Origin: Paracoccaceae bacterium
GTDB lineage: Bacteria; Pseudomonadota; Alphaproteobacteria; Rhodobacterales; Rhodobacteraceae
Length of the DNA stretch: 64,000 nucleotides
Assembly (NCBI GenBank): GCA_003567315.1
Contig: PWZT01000037.1
Span: 1-64,000 of the forward strand
Direction: 5' to 3'
Below, one piece after another: positions 36,593-46,289 of the stretch. The notes under the pieces were generated by a model. The model made no database searches. It was not told the origin of the DNA and was given only the letters and a program-made list of their open reading frames with translations. The position numbers and the translations under genes are program-made. Every line of letters begins with the position of its first letter. Position 1 is the first letter of the stretch.

Positions 36593-37759
36593 ATGCAGCA
36601 GGATGTCGCGGCCATCATCGTCGCCGCAGGGCGCGGAACGCGCGCAGGGGCGGGTGTGCCCAAGCAATGGCGCAGCCTTGCCGGTGCGCCAGTTGTGGTG
36701 CATACGCTCAAAGCGTTCCGTGAGGCCGGGATCGACCGGCTTGTTCTGGTCATCCACCCCGATGATCGCGCGCTTGCGCGGGGCATCTCAGGCAATGAGC
36801 TGCAACTGGTCGAGGGCGGTGCATCGCGCGCGGCTTCGGTTCATGCAGCGCTTGAAGCGCTTGCAGAGCACCCACCGCAAAAGGTGCTGATACATGATGC
36901 GGCACGCCCGCTTGCAACCGCGCGCATCATCAATGACGTGCTCGCAGCGCTTGATACGGATCTTGCCGCCGCGCCAGCACTTCCGGTGAGCGATGCGCTA
37001 TGGCAAGGCGCGGACGGGCGGGTCGTGCGGGCTGTGCCGCGCGCAGGGCTTTTTCGCGCGCAGACACCACAGGGCTTTGACTTCGCGACCATTTTGAGCG
37101 CACATCGGACTTACAACGGCGATGCGGCCGATGATGTCGAAATCGCGGGCGCGGTGGGGGTCGAGGTGACCATCACCCGAGGCAGCGAGGATAACCTCAA
37201 ACTCACCTACCCTGCGGATTTCGACCGCGCCGCAGGAATACTCGCAGGGCGAAAGGCAGGCTCGATGGATATTCGGATCGGCAATGGCTATGACGTCCAC
37301 CGCTTCGGCGCGGGGGAGGGCTGCTGGCTCTGCGGGGTGCTTGTGCCGCACACACGCGCGCTTATGGGCCATTCCGATGCCGATGTGGGCATGCATGCGC
37401 TGACGGATGCCATTTATGGGGCGCTGGCCGAGGGCGATATCGGACGGCATTTCCCGCCCTCGGACCCGCAATGGAAGGGGGCTGCGAGCCACATCTTCCT
37501 GCGCCATGCCTGCGATCTGGCCCGCGCGCGCGGCTTTCGTCTGGGCAATTGTGATGTGACACTCGTCTGCGAACGCCCCAAGATCGGTCCTCACGCAGCA
37601 GCGATGCAGGCGGCGCTGGCTGAAATCACTGGCTGCCCACCCGAACGCATCAGCGTGAAGGCCACAACCTCGGAGCGGCTGGGCTTCACGGGCCGTGAGG
37701 AAGGCATAGCGGCGCTTGCCACCGCCTGCCTTATCGCAGATGGAAAGGAGACTGCATGA
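36593..37759 (+). CDS. ispDF: Bifunctional IspD/IspF (MEP isoprenoid pathway)
   Basis: 388 residues, a natural fusion common in alphaproteobacteria. Residues 1-220 are IspD (2-C-methyl-D-erythritol 4-phosphate cytidylyltransferase) with [17 protein letters not shown]. Residues 225-388 are IspF (MECDP synthase) starting at [19 protein letters not shown] with zinc ligands Asp and His, [20 protein letters not shown] and the C-terminal [18 protein letters not shown] chose ATG at 36593, the IspD N-terminus. Translationally coupled to pgpA. Confidence 0.97.
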   Translation: MQQDVAAIIVAAGRGTRAGAGVPKQWRSLAGAPVVVHTLKAFREAGIDRLVLVIHPDDRALARGISGNELQLVEGGASRAASVHAALEALAEHPPQKVLIHDAARPLATARIINDVLAALDTDLAAAPALPVSDALWQGADGRVVRAVPRAGLFRAQTPQGFDFATILSAHRTYNGDAADDVEIAGAVGVEVTITRGSEDNLKLTYPADFDRAAGILAGRKAGSMDIRIGNGYDVHRFGAGEGCWLCGVLVPHTRALMGHSDADVGMHALTDAIYGALAEGDIGRHFPPSDPQWKGAASHIFLRHACDLARARGFRLGNCDVTLVCERPKIGPHAAAMQAALAEITGCPPERISVKATTSERLGFTGREEGIAALATACLIADGKETA

Positions 37760-38253
37760 GACCCACGCGCCTGCTCACGACCTTCTTTGGCGCAGGGCTC
37801 CTGCGCCCGGCCCCGGGCACATGGGGTTCGTTCGCAGCGCTGCCTGCGGCCTGGGTGCTGCATATGCTGGGTGGTTTCTGGGCGCTCGCGCTTGGCACCG
37901 CGCTGGTGTTCCTGATCGGCTGGTGGGCGACGATCCAGGAGACACGCGGTCTGGCAGACCCGGATCTCTCGGAAATCGTGATCGATGAGGTTGCAGGCCA
38001 GTGGCTCGCGCTCTGGCCGGTATCACTGGGTGCGGTAATGATGGGGGTTCCGGTCACGGCGCTCTGGCCAGGCTGGATCGTGGCCTTTCTCGCCTTTCGC
38101 GCCTTTGATATCTGGAAGCCCGGCCCTGTCGGCATGGCGGACCGGATGCATACACCGCTTGGCGTCATGCTCGATGACATCATCGCAGGTGGGCTGGCCG
38201 CGATGGTCGTGGCGCTCGCGGCGCTGGTCGCGCATGGCATGATGGGCCTATGA
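37756..38253 (+). CDS. pgpA: Phosphatidylglycerophosphatase A
   Basis: 165 residues. Membrane protein with [20 protein letters not shown], the metal-binding [14 protein letters not shown] and [18 protein letters not shown], which identify the PgpA family. It dephosphorylates phosphatidylglycerophosphate in the inner membrane to make phosphatidylglycerol. ATGA overlaps link it to ispDF upstream and the CinA-type gene downstream. Confidence 0.95.
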   Translation: MRPTRLLTTFFGAGLLRPAPGTWGSFAALPAAWVLHMLGGFWALALGTALVFLIGWWATIQETRGLADPDLSEIVIDEVAGQWLALWPVSLGAVMMGVPVTALWPGWIVAFLAFRAFDIWKPGPVGMADRMHTPLGVMLDDIIAGGLAAMVVALAALVAHGMMGL

Positions 38254-38717
38254 GCGCGGCGGAGGTTCTCCACGCCGCGCGCGCGGCGGGCGTCCGGCTT
38301 GCCGCGGCCGAAAGCTGCACCGGCGGCATGATCATGGCCGCGCTCACGGATATTCCCGGCTCATCCGAGGTGGTGGATCGCGGCTTTGTCACCTATTCCA
38401 ACGACGCCAAGTCAGAGATGCTGGGCGTGCGCCGCGAGACGCTGGAGCGGTTCGGCGCAGTCTCCGAGCAGGTCGCGGCGGAAATGGCGACGGGCGCGCT
38501 TGCCCGGGCGAATGCCGGGATCGCGATCGCCGCGACGGGAATCGCAGGCCCGGGTGCTTCGGAAGTCAAACCCGAAGGGCGGGTCTGCTTTGGCCTTGCC
38601 ACCCCGCTTGGCACACGCTCGGAAACTGTGGAATTCGGCGCCATTGGGCGGGCAGAGGTGCGCACAGCAAGCGTGGAACACGCCCTGCGCATGATCGCCC
38701 ACGCGCTTCAGCCGTAA
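38250..38717 (+). CDS. Nicotinamide-nucleotide amidase (CinA C-terminal family, PncC)
   Basis: 155 residues, a stand-alone CinA C-terminal domain. [23 protein letters not shown] carries the active-site Ser and family signature; [23 protein letters not shown] is the second. These enzymes deamidate NMN in NAD recycling. Last gene of ispDF-pgpA-cinA; its end overlaps by 10 bases the end of the convergent START-domain gene. Confidence 0.93.
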   Translation: MSAAEVLHAARAAGVRLAAAESCTGGMIMAALTDIPGSSEVVDRGFVTYSNDAKSEMLGVRRETLERFGAVSEQVAAEMATGALARANAGIAIAATGIAGPGASEVKPEGRVCFGLATPLGTRSETVEFGAIGRAEVRTASVEHALRMIAHALQP

Positions 38718-39154
38718 AGCCGCTTCGCGCGCGCCTCGAACGCCCCCACGACCCGGCGCATTGCCTGATCGAAAACCACACCAATCAGCCGCTGGAGCAT
38801 CGGGTTGCGAAACTCGAAATCGACCGAGAAATCCACGATGCAGCCGCCATCATCGGCCGGTTTCATTTCCCAGTGCGAGATCATGTATTTAAACGGGCCG
38901 TCAAGATAGGTCGTGTCGATCCGCCCGGCCTCGGGGTAAAGCTGCACCCGGCTGCCGAAGCGTTCGCGAAACACCTTGAAGGAAATCACCAGATCCGCCT
39001 CGATCTCCTCGCCGCCCTCGATGGGCTTGCGCGACCGGATGCGGGCGGCGGCTGTCCAGGGCAGGAACTCGGGATAGCGCGCCACATCGGCAACCAGATC
39101 ATAGATCTGTTCCGCACTGTAAGGCATATGCCGGTGTTCGCGATGGCTTGGCAT
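38708..39154 (-). CDS. Coq10/RatA-like START-domain protein
   Basis: 148 residues: [53 protein letters not shown], and a C-terminal helix [20 protein letters not shown] are typical of the Coq10 (UPF0083) family. These proteins bind ubiquinone and are needed for its proper use or transport; the E. coli homologue RatA was once described as a ribosome-association toxin, but the ubiquinone role is more likely here. I chose ATG at 39154. Convergent with cinA, divergent from hpt. Confidence 0.9.
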   Translation of the reverse strand: MPSHREHRHMPYSAEQIYDLVADVARYPEFLPWTAAARIRSRKPIEGGEEIEADLVISFKVFRERFGSRVQLYPEAGRIDTTYLDGPFKYMISHWEMKPADDGGCIVDFSVDFEFRNPMLQRLIGVVFDQAMRRVVGAFEARAKRLYG

Positions 39155-39217
39155 GGCAGGCTCTTTCTTGTGGGGCGCACATGTCCTAAAGTCGCGCCGA
39201 AAAATCAAGAGGCTGTT

Positions 39218-39754
39218 ATGACGCAGAAACCTTATGTCATCGATCAGATGATCAGCGCAAAGCAGATCGCCGCGCGTGTGGAGGAGTTGGCCGAAGAGAT
39301 CACACGCGCCTTTGCGGGCACTGAACAACTGGTCGTTGTGGGGCTGCTGCGCGGGTCCTTCGTTTTCATCGCCGATCTGGCGCGCGAGATCGACCTGCCT
39401 GTGGAGGTCGATTTTCTGGAAGCCTCCAGCTATGGCAACTCCACCCAGTCGTCGCGCGAGGTGCGCATTCTCAAGGATCTCTCGGGCAAGATCGAAGGGC
39501 GCGATGTGCTGGTGGTCGAGGATATCGTCGATACCGGCTTCACCCTGCACCATGTGCTGCAAATGCTGCTCGCACGCAATCCGGCCCGGCTCGAAGTTTG
39601 CGCGCTGCTCGACAAGCCCTCGCGGCGCGAGGTCGATATCAAGGCAAGCTGGACAGGTTTCGAGATCCCTGACGAGTTCGTCGTGGGCTACGGAATTGAT
39701 TATGCACAAAGAGACCGCAACCTGCCCTTCATCGGCAAGGTTCGCTTCACATGA
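39218..39754 (+). CDS. hpt: Hypoxanthine phosphoribosyltransferase
   Basis: 178 residues. PRPP-binding loop [12 protein letters not shown] at 99-110, [15 protein letters not shown] and [16 protein letters not shown] flexible loop, plus the base-binding [19 protein letters not shown] near the end. It salvages hypoxanthine and guanine into IMP/GMP. I chose ATG at 39218, preceded by AAGAGG; the longer open frame overlaps the divergent START-domain gene. Confidence 0.94.
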   Translation: MTQKPYVIDQMISAKQIAARVEELAEEITRAFAGTEQLVVVGLLRGSFVFIADLAREIDLPVEVDFLEASSYGNSTQSSREVRILKDLSGKIEGRDVLVVEDIVDTGFTLHHVLQMLLARNPARLEVCALLDKPSRREVDIKASWTGFEIPDEFVVGYGIDYAQRDRNLPFIGKVRFT

Positions 39755-39837
39755 TGTGCGTTGTAACGCGCCCGTGAGTTTGCACACACAGGAAATCGCG
39801 TTAGCGTCAGACCTGTTATCAACAGGGAGCCATAGAT

Positions 39838-40296
39838 ATGAAATTCAAGACCATTCTCGGCACGTTCGCGCTTGGAGCAATGCTCGCCACCCCGGTCATT
39901 GCCGATGAGGATCCGGCGATCGAGGCGCGGCAGGGCCAGTTCAAACTTTTTTCGCATAATTTTGCCGTTGTCGGCGGCATGGCGCAGGGCCGCATGGAGT
40001 ATGACGCCGAGATGGCGCAGACCGCAGCCGACAATCTCTACCATCTGACCCGCGTGGATCAGGGGCGGCTCTGGCCCGAAGGGACCGATACCGAGAGCGT
40101 CGAGGGAACCCGCGCACTGCCGTCGATCTGGGAAGACCTCGATGATTTCGTCGCCAAATTCGTGGCGCTGCAAGAGGCCGCTGAGAACCTGCAGGCTGTC
40201 GCGGGCGAAGGGCTCGACGAAATGCGAGCAGGTGTCGGGCAGGTTGGCCAGACATGTCAGGCCTGCCATGAAGCGAATCGCGCCGAATCAAGCTGA
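39838..40296 (+). CDS. Cytochrome c' (c556-type) family protein
   Basis: 152 residues: cleavable signal peptide (MKFKTILGTFALGAMLATPVIA), a four-helix bundle and a C-terminal haem site CQACH at 140-144. Cytochromes c' and c556 are periplasmic; c' binds NO and may protect against nitrosative stress, c556 carries electrons. Which type applies depends on the sixth ligand near residue 50 (GGMAQGRM), where Met residues would suit c556. The next gene is a dihaem cytochrome c. Confidence 0.88.
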   Translation: MKFKTILGTFALGAMLATPVIADEDPAIEARQGQFKLFSHNFAVVGGMAQGRMEYDAEMAQTAADNLYHLTRVDQGRLWPEGTDTESVEGTRALPSIWEDLDDFVAKFVALQEAAENLQAVAGEGLDEMRAGVGQVGQTCQACHEANRAESS

Positions 40297-40349
40297 GTTG
40301 TATCCCGCACGCTGCTGTGTCGGCGCGTTTTACCGATCCATAAGGGGCT

Positions 40350-41234
40350 GTGTTGCGTAAACTTCTGCTCATTGCGGCTGGTGGCGCAGCCTTGCTCGGG
40401 GCGGCGGCCTGGGTTGTCACAGCGCCCCGCCCCATGGATGCCGCCGCGCTCGACGCGCTGGAAGGCGATGTCAAGCGCGGCGAGACCATCTTCCTCGCCG
40501 CTGGCTGCGGATCATGCCACAAGGCACCGGGTAGCCAGCCCGACCCGCTGGTGCTGACGGGTGGGCGCGAATTCGCCTCGGATTTCGGCACCTTCCTCGC
40601 GCCGAATATCAGCTCTGACCCGGACCACGGCATCGGCGCATGGTCGCAAGCAGAGTTCATAAACGCGGTGATGCGCGGCATCTCACCCGATGGCGCGCAT
40701 TATTATCCGGCCTTCCCATATACCAGCTATATCCGTGCCGAGGCGCAGGATTTCGCGGACCTGTATGCATTCATGCAGACGCTTCCGGCCGACGACACCG
40801 CATCCGAGCCCCATCGGATCGGCTTTCCCTTCAATATCCGCCGTGCGGTTGGGCTCTGGAAGGCGCTTTACTTGCGCGAAGACTGGGTCATTACAGGAGA
40901 TCTGAGCACAGAACAAGAACGTGGCCGCTACCTCGCCGAGTCGCTCTCCCACTGCGCCGAATGCCACACGCCGCGCAATCTGCTCGGCGCGCTGGATCAG
41001 GATCGCTGGCATCTGGGCGCGCCCAACCCCTCGGGCACCGGGCGCATTCCCGCCATCGCGGGCGAAAGCTTCACATGGACCGAGTTCGATGTCAGCGCCT
41101 ATCTTGAAACCGGCATGACGCCGGATTTCGATGTTGTCGGCGGCACCATGGCGCCAGTGGTGCGCAACCTGCAGCAACTGGAGAAATCCGATCTGGACGC
41201 CATTGCGGCGTATGTCATGCGCGCATCCCAATAG
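40350..41234 (+). CDS. Dihaem cytochrome c
   Basis: 294 residues. An N-terminal hydrophobic signal or anchor (LLLIAAGGAALLGAAAWVVT) and two haem-binding sites, CGSCH at 53-57 and CAECH at 202-206. The arrangement resembles the cytochrome subunit of membrane alcohol/aldehyde dehydrogenases or thiosulfate-oxidation-type dihaem proteins, but no dehydrogenase is adjacent. The start could be GTG at 40350 or TTG at 40353; AAGGGG at 40342-40347 spaces better with the TTG. Paired with the cytochrome c' gene 53 bases upstream. Confidence 0.88.
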   Translation: MLRKLLLIAAGGAALLGAAAWVVTAPRPMDAAALDALEGDVKRGETIFLAAGCGSCHKAPGSQPDPLVLTGGREFASDFGTFLAPNISSDPDHGIGAWSQAEFINAVMRGISPDGAHYYPAFPYTSYIRAEAQDFADLYAFMQTLPADDTASEPHRIGFPFNIRRAVGLWKALYLREDWVITGDLSTEQERGRYLAESLSHCAECHTPRNLLGALDQDRWHLGAPNPSGTGRIPAIAGESFTWTEFDVSAYLETGMTPDFDVVGGTMAPVVRNLQQLEKSDLDAIAAYVMRASQ

Positions 41235-41347
41235 CGCCATGTTCTGCTGCAATATGCGCCAAGAGGATGTGAAAGGCCGCTCCGCGCACTTGTGTGGCAA
41301 AGCGTGGGGCCGCATACTATGTATAGGTCCATGGCAACCGGAACACT

Positions 41348-42538
41348 GTGAATATGGCTGACTCGACCAAGACCACTGCGCTGAACGCGGTCGCGAGGCT
41401 GAGCTTCAACGAGAAGTTCCGGCTGCAGACATGGCTCATGGGCATCATCGCCTTCGCCGTGGTCCTGTTCCTGCTGGTTCAGGCCAAGTTCATCCTGATT
41501 GCACTGGCAATTGCCATCATCCTGTTCTCGCTGACATCGGATGCCATCAACTCGATCTCGCGCTTGCAGATCGGCCAGTTTCGCATAGCCAACTGGCTTG
41601 CATCCATCGCAGCGGTTTTCCTGATCGCTTCTGGCTTGCTGACCCTCGCCGGTCTCGTCATCTCGCAGCTAAACACAGTCCTCACCACCACGCTTTCCTA
41701 TACCGAAGACGCGCAGCGCGCGGTCGCGCAGATGTTTTCGTGGATGGGGGAGGACGTGGAGCAATCGGTACTGCAGACTGTCAGAAGCATCGAGATCTCG
41801 GGCTACCTGCGCTCTGCCGCCGGGCAGGCGGGCACGATTCTCTCGCAGGTGGTGCTGATCATCCTTTTTGTGGGCTTCCTGTTCGCCGAGCGCGTCTGGT
41901 TCAACACCAAGCTCGAAAACCTGATGGCTGACAAGGCACAGGCACATCGCGTGAGCCGGATCATCGGCTCCATCATCCGCCGGGTGAACCGCTACCTGCT
42001 GGTGAAGGGGCTGATCTCGACTGCGACCGGCTTTGCCATTTTCCTGCTGATGAGCTTCTTCAATCTTGAATTCGCCGTCGCGATGGGGCTCCTGACCTTC
42101 GTGCTGAACTTCATCCCCTCCGTGGGCTCGATCATCGCCACGCTGATCGTGACACTGGTCGCCTACATCCAGGTGCCCGAGCCGCAGACCGCCGTGCTCA
42201 TCTTCGTGCTGGCCGGGATGACGCAGTTTCTGCTCGGCAATGTGATCGACCCGATGCTGATGGGCAAGACACTGCGGCTGTCTTCATTCGGCATCATCAT
42301 TTCACTGGCCTTCTGGGGCGCTGTCTGGGGCGTGCCGGGCATGTTTCTTGCCGTACCCTTCATGGTGGCCGTGATGATCGTCTGCTCCCATATTCCCGCA
42401 GCGCGGCCGGTAGCAGTCCTGTTATCGCGCGAAGGACTGCCGGAGGAAGAGTTCCCCCATGTCCCGCCCGAGCCGGAGGCGGCAGGCGACACTGACGGTA
42501 TCGATCACCCCCATAACCGTGCTGTCGCGGGGGAATGA
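41348..42538 (+). CDS. AI-2E family transporter
   Basis: 396 residues with about eight membrane segments in the AI-2 exporter/PerM fold (VVLFLLVQAKFILIALAIAI near the N-terminus; LTFVLNFIPSVGSIIATLIV and NVIDPMLMGKTLRLSSF near the C-terminus). Members export autoinducer-2 or act as ion antiporters; substrate cannot be told from sequence. An acidic Pro/Glu tail ends the protein. GTG at 41348 and ATG at 41354 are both possible starts. Confidence 0.88.
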   Translation: MNMADSTKTTALNAVARLSFNEKFRLQTWLMGIIAFAVVLFLLVQAKFILIALAIAIILFSLTSDAINSISRLQIGQFRIANWLASIAAVFLIASGLLTLAGLVISQLNTVLTTTLSYTEDAQRAVAQMFSWMGEDVEQSVLQTVRSIEISGYLRSAAGQAGTILSQVVLIILFVGFLFAERVWFNTKLENLMADKAQAHRVSRIIGSIIRRVNRYLLVKGLISTATGFAIFLLMSFFNLEFAVAMGLLTFVLNFIPSVGSIIATLIVTLVAYIQVPEPQTAVLIFVLAGMTQFLLGNVIDPMLMGKTLRLSSFGIIISLAFWGAVWGVPGMFLAVPFMVAVMIVCSHIPAARPVAVLLSREGLPEEEFPHVPPEPEAAGDTDGIDHPHNRAVAGE

Positions 42539-42542
42539 GCTA

Positions 42543-43127
42543 TCATGGTCGGATCATCTCTGACGGGGTGATGATCGCATCGAGTTTCTGATCGGTCACC
42601 TCCGTCGGCACCTGCGCGACTTCCTGCACCTCGAATGCAAAGCCGATCGCCAGAACCGGGCCCTCGGCACGCAACGCCTCCAGCGTGCGGTCATAAAATC
42701 CGCCGCCATAGCCAAGGCGGTACCCGTGCCGATCAAACGCCAGCAGCGGCACGAGCATCGCACGCGGGCGCATGGGCGCGCGTTCGCGCGGAATAAGCGC
42801 CTTGAACGCCCCTTCGACCATTTCGGCGTCGCGATGCCAGTGGTGAAATTCCAGCGGCTGCCCCTTGCCCAAGATCACCGGCACACAGACGGGGCCGAGA
42901 TGCGCGCTCATCGCAGGCAGCGGGTCGAGTTCGCTGCGCATTGGCATATAGCCCGAGAGCACCACCTCAGTCAGATCAGACCCAAGAGCATCCTCAAGCA
43001 ACGCCGCGACACGGTGACAGGCGTCGCGCGTCTTCGCTGCCGCATCCGGCGCACGATATGCCGCCGCGCGCCGTTCCGCCATCTCGGCGCGCATCGCTTT
43101 CTTCTCCGCCGCCAGCATGCTGCTCAC
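42543..43127 (-). CDS. 5-formyltetrahydrofolate cyclo-ligase
   Basis: 194 residues. ATP-dependent conversion of 5-formyl-THF to 5,10-methenyl-THF. Motifs: [16 protein letters not shown] at the N-terminus, [13 protein letters not shown], and [23 protein letters not shown], the family signature. GTG at 43127 overlaps the gmk stop (GTGA); an ATG at 43118 is an alternative. Follows gmk on the minus strand. Confidence 0.94.
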   Translation of the reverse strand: MSSMLAAEKKAMRAEMAERRAAAYRAPDAAAKTRDACHRVAALLEDALGSDLTEVVLSGYMPMRSELDPLPAMSAHLGPVCVPVILGKGQPLEFHHWHRDAEMVEGAFKALIPRERAPMRPRAMLVPLLAFDRHGYRLGYGGGFYDRTLEALRAEGPVLAIGFAFEVQEVAQVPTEVTDQKLDAIITPSEMIRP

Positions 43128-43768
43128 ACTGTGCTCCGCGCCTCGAACTCAGCATTCAGCCCGCGCACGAACCCGTTCAGCCCGGTCTGCCGCTCGCGCC
43201 GCATCCGTTCGGAGGCAATGATCCCGCGCAACACGGCATCCGTCCGTTCCAGATCGTCATTGATCAGCACATAATCATATTCGGCCCAATGGCTGATCTC
43301 ATCACGCGACTTGCGCATACGTCCCGCGATCACCTCATCGCTATCCTGCGCTCGGCCGCGCAGACGCGCCTCCAATTCTGCAATCGAGGGGGGGAGCACG
43401 AAGATCGAGACGACATCCTTGCCAAGGCTCGAATTGCGCACCTGTTGGCCACCTTGCCAGTCGATATCAAACAGCATGTCACGCCCGTGCGTGAGCGCCT
43501 CTTCGACCGGCCCCTTGGGTGAGCCGTAGAAATTGCCGAAAACCTCGGCATGTTCCAGCATCTCGCCCGCGTCGATCATAGCCTCGAAATCGGCCCGGGT
43601 CTTGAAATAGTATTCGCGCCCGTCCTGCTCGCCCGCGCGCGGCGCGCGTGTAGTCGCCGAGACCGAGAAGCGGATGGTCGGGTCCCACGCCATAAGGCGC
43701 CGCGCCAGTGTCGATTTGCCAGCCCCCGAGGGCGATGACAGGATGATCAGCAAACCGCGTCGCGCCAT
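43124..43768 (-). CDS. gmk: Guanylate kinase
   Basis: 214 residues. Phosphorylates GMP to GDP. P-loop [11 protein letters not shown] at about 9-19, GMP-binding [20 protein letters not shown] and [16 protein letters not shown]-like segment ([20 protein letters not shown]), and the LID region. I chose ATG at 43768, 7 bases after GGAG. It follows the YicC gene by 4 bases; yicC-gmk linkage is widespread. Confidence 0.97.
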   Translation of the reverse strand: MARRGLLIILSSPSGAGKSTLARRLMAWDPTIRFSVSATTRAPRAGEQDGREYYFKTRADFEAMIDAGEMLEHAEVFGNFYGSPKGPVEEALTHGRDMLFDIDWQGGQQVRNSSLGKDVVSIFVLPPSIAELEARLRGRAQDSDEVIAGRMRKSRDEISHWAEYDYVLINDDLERTDAVLRGIIASERMRRERQTGLNGFVRGLNAEFEARSTV

Positions 43769-43772
43769 CGGG

Positions 43773-44675
43773 TCACTCCACATTCTGAACCTGCTCGCGC
43801 ATCTGGTCGATCACGGTCTTGAGGTCAAGCCCGATGCGCGTCATTTCAAGATGCTGCGCCTTGGAACACAAGGTATTCGCCTCGCGATTGAATTCCTGGG
43901 TCAGGAATTCCAGTTTGCGCCCCACCGGCCCGTCAGTGTCCAAAAGCGCGCGGGCAGCGGCGCAATGCGCGTCCAGCCGGTCGAGTTCTTCGGCGATATC
44001 GGCCTTGACTGCAAGCAATGCGAGTTCCTGCTCCAGCCGTCCCGGATCAGCCTGCGTGACCTGGGTGACCTGTTCGAGTGCCTTGTGAAAATGCGCGCGC
44101 AGAGCCTCTGCGCGCGTGTGTTGCAGGGCGCGCGCGGCGTTGGTGAGACGGGCGACTTCGTCGATCTGCTGGCCCAATATCCGGGCGAGTGCCGCGCCCT
44201 CCTGCACGCGCATCTCGCAGAATTCAGCCAGCAGATTTTCGAGATCATCCAATAAAATGGCTTCGAGTGATTCTGGTCGAATTGCGGCAATCTCGTGGCT
44301 AGCGGCCTGAACACCGCGCCATGACAGCAGATCGAGTGCTGTCGGCGCGGCGATTTTTACCCCGGTTTTGCCCGCCTGTTCCTCGATCGCAGCGAGCGCA
44401 TCGAGCAGTGTCTGCAGCGCCTTTTCATCAATGCCGCCAGCCATGTTCGCCTGCTCGAGCCGCACCCGCAGCCCAAGCGCAAGCGTGCCACGCGCAATCC
44501 GTGCCGCGATCCTGTCCTTGATCTTTTTCTCCATGAAACCAATGCCTTCCGGCATACGCATCCGGATATCCAGCCCCCGCCCATTCACCGCGCGAAGCTC
44601 CCACTCCGAGTGGAGCCGGAAACCTTCGACCGTGCAGGATCCGTTGCGGCTGGCGTAGCCGGTCATTGATTGCAT
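43773..44675 (-). CDS. YicC family endoribonuclease
   Basis: 300 residues, normal for the family. The N-terminal [12 protein letters not shown] and [20 protein letters not shown], and the C-terminal [40 protein letters not shown] are diagnostic YicC/YloC signatures. E. coli YicC cleaves specific RNAs, including small RNA RyhB. I chose ATG at 44675. Divergent from the PAS gene with a 206-base spacer containing a CtrA-type site. Confidence 0.93.
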   Translation of the reverse strand: MQSMTGYASRNGSCTVEGFRLHSEWELRAVNGRGLDIRMRMPEGIGFMEKKIKDRIAARIARGTLALGLRVRLEQANMAGGIDEKALQTLLDALAAIEEQAGKTGVKIAAPTALDLLSWRGVQAASHEIAAIRPESLEAILLDDLENLLAEFCEMRVQEGAALARILGQQIDEVARLTNAARALQHTRAEALRAHFHKALEQVTQVTQADPGRLEQELALLAVKADIAEELDRLDAHCAAARALLDTDGPVGRKLEFLTQEFNREANTLCSKAQHLEMTRIGLDLKTVIDQMREQVQNVE

Positions 44676-44766
44676 GGGTACCAACTCCTGCTCTTCAGGG
44701 CGCGAGCCCTGCCCGCGCTTAACCAAATTCGCAGAATGTGGCAGAAATCGAGCAAAATTCGAGCTA

Positions 44767-44781
44767 TTAATGTCACATTAA
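44767..44781. promoter_or_regulatory. Perfect CtrA binding site (TTAA-N7-TTAA)
   Basis: TTAATGTCACATTAA: TTAA, 7 bases, TTAA, and also a full 15-bp palindrome. It lies 100 bases upstream of the PAS gene and 92 bases upstream of yicC, in an AT-rich intergenic region. This is the exact full-site consensus of the cell-cycle regulator CtrA. Binding is inferred. Confidence 0.6.
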
Positions 44782-44881
44782 GAGAGCTTGCTGTAGCGTT
44801 AATTCCGGTCACAGTCGAAGCTCGGTTTCATTTGCCAAACGCCGCTGGGCGAACTGCAATCTGACGTAAGGGACCACGACC

Positions 44882-45472
44882 ATGAGTGAGACAAAAGGTA
44901 AAGACTTTTCGCAGACCGGGTTCAGCGAGGCCCCGCGCGGTATCATCGCAGAAGTGACTGACTACTGGGCGTCCCTGCGCACCGGGTCCAGACCGCCAAT
45001 GCGCCAGCAACTCGAGCCCGCAGCGCTGGCGCGTAACCTGCCGCATGTCTTCCTCGCCGAGTTGATCAGCCCCCGCGTGGCGCGGCTGCGGATCTGCGGC
45101 CAGCAGGTCGAGGAAATCCTTGGCATGGAAATGCGCGGGATGCCGGTCACGGCGATGTTCTGCGGTACTGCGCGGAACGAAGTGATGCAGGCGATGGAGC
45201 AGGTCTCGCTGGGCGCACGCGTGACGCTGGTGCTGGAAGGCGAAAGCGGCTTCGGCCTGCCCCGGATGACGGCAACGCTCGCGCTGCTGCCGCTTTGCGA
45301 CGAAACTGGCCGGATCAGCCGCGTCATGGGCGTGCTGGCACGCGATGGTGAACCCGGGCGGACACCGCGTCGCTTCACCCTGGCGAAAGCCGTTCAGGTG
45401 AACGAGACCACCAGCGGTGACGAAGCCCCCACACGCCCGGCCCTGCGGGTGATCGATGGCGGCAAGTCCTGA
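44882..45472 (+). CDS. Single-domain PAS (PAS_5) protein
   Basis: 196 residues. A PAS_5-type domain spans about 20-155 (LARNLPHVFLAELISPRVAR, LRICGQQVEEILGMEMRGMP, ALLPLCDETGRISRVMGVLA) with no kinase, cyclase or DNA-binding output domain; the tail is disordered. Alphaproteobacteria have many such stand-alone PAS_5 proteins, and one in Caulobacter (MopJ) modulates polarity and cell-cycle kinases. The CtrA site upstream fits a similar role, but this is inference. GGGACCACGACC precedes the ATG. Confidence 0.8.
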   Translation: MSETKGKDFSQTGFSEAPRGIIAEVTDYWASLRTGSRPPMRQQLEPAALARNLPHVFLAELISPRVARLRICGQQVEEILGMEMRGMPVTAMFCGTARNEVMQAMEQVSLGARVTLVLEGESGFGLPRMTATLALLPLCDETGRISRVMGVLARDGEPGRTPRRFTLAKAVQVNETTSGDEAPTRPALRVIDGGKS

Positions 45473-45563
45473 CGCGCGCGGAAGCAACGCACGATTGGCG
45501 GTTTTCCTGCGCGCGCCAAGCGGCTAAGAGGCATCATCAGCAAGACCCGGATGGTGCGCGAAG

Positions 45564-46286
45564 ATGATCCTCTACCCTGCAATCGACCTCAAGGACGGCC
45601 AATGCGTCCGCCTTTTCAAGGGCGAGATGGCGCAAGCGACCGTGTTCAATGATGACCCGGCGGCACAGGGCCTGGCCTTTGCTGCGCAAGGCGCTGAATG
45701 GCTGCATCTGGTCGATCTCAACGGCGCATTTGCGGGCACGCCCGTCAATGCAGCCGCTGTCGAGAGCATCCTGGCGGCTGTGGACATCCCCTGCCAGCTC
45801 GGCGGTGGCATCCGCGACATGGCGACTATCGAGGCATGGCTGGCACGGGGGCTCAAGCGTGTGATCCTCGGCACTGTGGCCGTCGAAAACCCCGATCTCG
45901 TCCGCGACGCTGCCGCGAACTTTCCCGGCCAAGTGGCGGTCGGCATCGATGCGCGCGAGGGGCGCGTCGCGACCAAGGGCTGGGCCGAGGAGACTGATGT
46001 CGAAGTCACCGAGCTTGCGCGCCAGTTCGAGGATGCCGGCGTGGCGGCAATCATCTACACGGATATCAACCGCGATGGTGCCATGCAGGGGCCAAACGTT
46101 GCAGCCACGGCGGCGTTGGCGCGGGCGGTCTCGATCCCGGTCATCGCCTCGGGCGGAGTGTCGCGGCTTGAGGATCTGATCGCGCTGCGTGATTGCGGGG
46201 CAGCGCTGAACGGGGCGATTTCGGGCCGCGCGCTCTATGATGGCAAGCTCGATCTCGCGCAGGCTATCGCGACGCTCAAGGCCTGA
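45564..46286 (+). CDS. hisA: Phosphoribosylformimino-5-aminoimidazole carboxamide ribotide isomerase
   Basis: 240 residues. Amadori isomerase of histidine synthesis, a TIM barrel with catalytic Asp8 in [14 protein letters not shown] and second Asp in [14 protein letters not shown]; phosphate-binding loops QLGGGIRD and [11 protein letters not shown] are present. It stands apart from other his genes here. Convergent with the AlkD-like gene 3 bases away. Confidence 0.95.
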   Translation: MILYPAIDLKDGQCVRLFKGEMAQATVFNDDPAAQGLAFAAQGAEWLHLVDLNGAFAGTPVNAAAVESILAAVDIPCQLGGGIRDMATIEAWLARGLKRVILGTVAVENPDLVRDAAANFPGQVAVGIDAREGRVATKGWAEETDVEVTELARQFEDAGVAAIIYTDINRDGAMQGPNVAATAALARAVSIPVIASGGVSRLEDLIALRDCGAALNGAISGRALYDGKLDLAQAIATLKA

Positions 46287-46289
46287 GCC

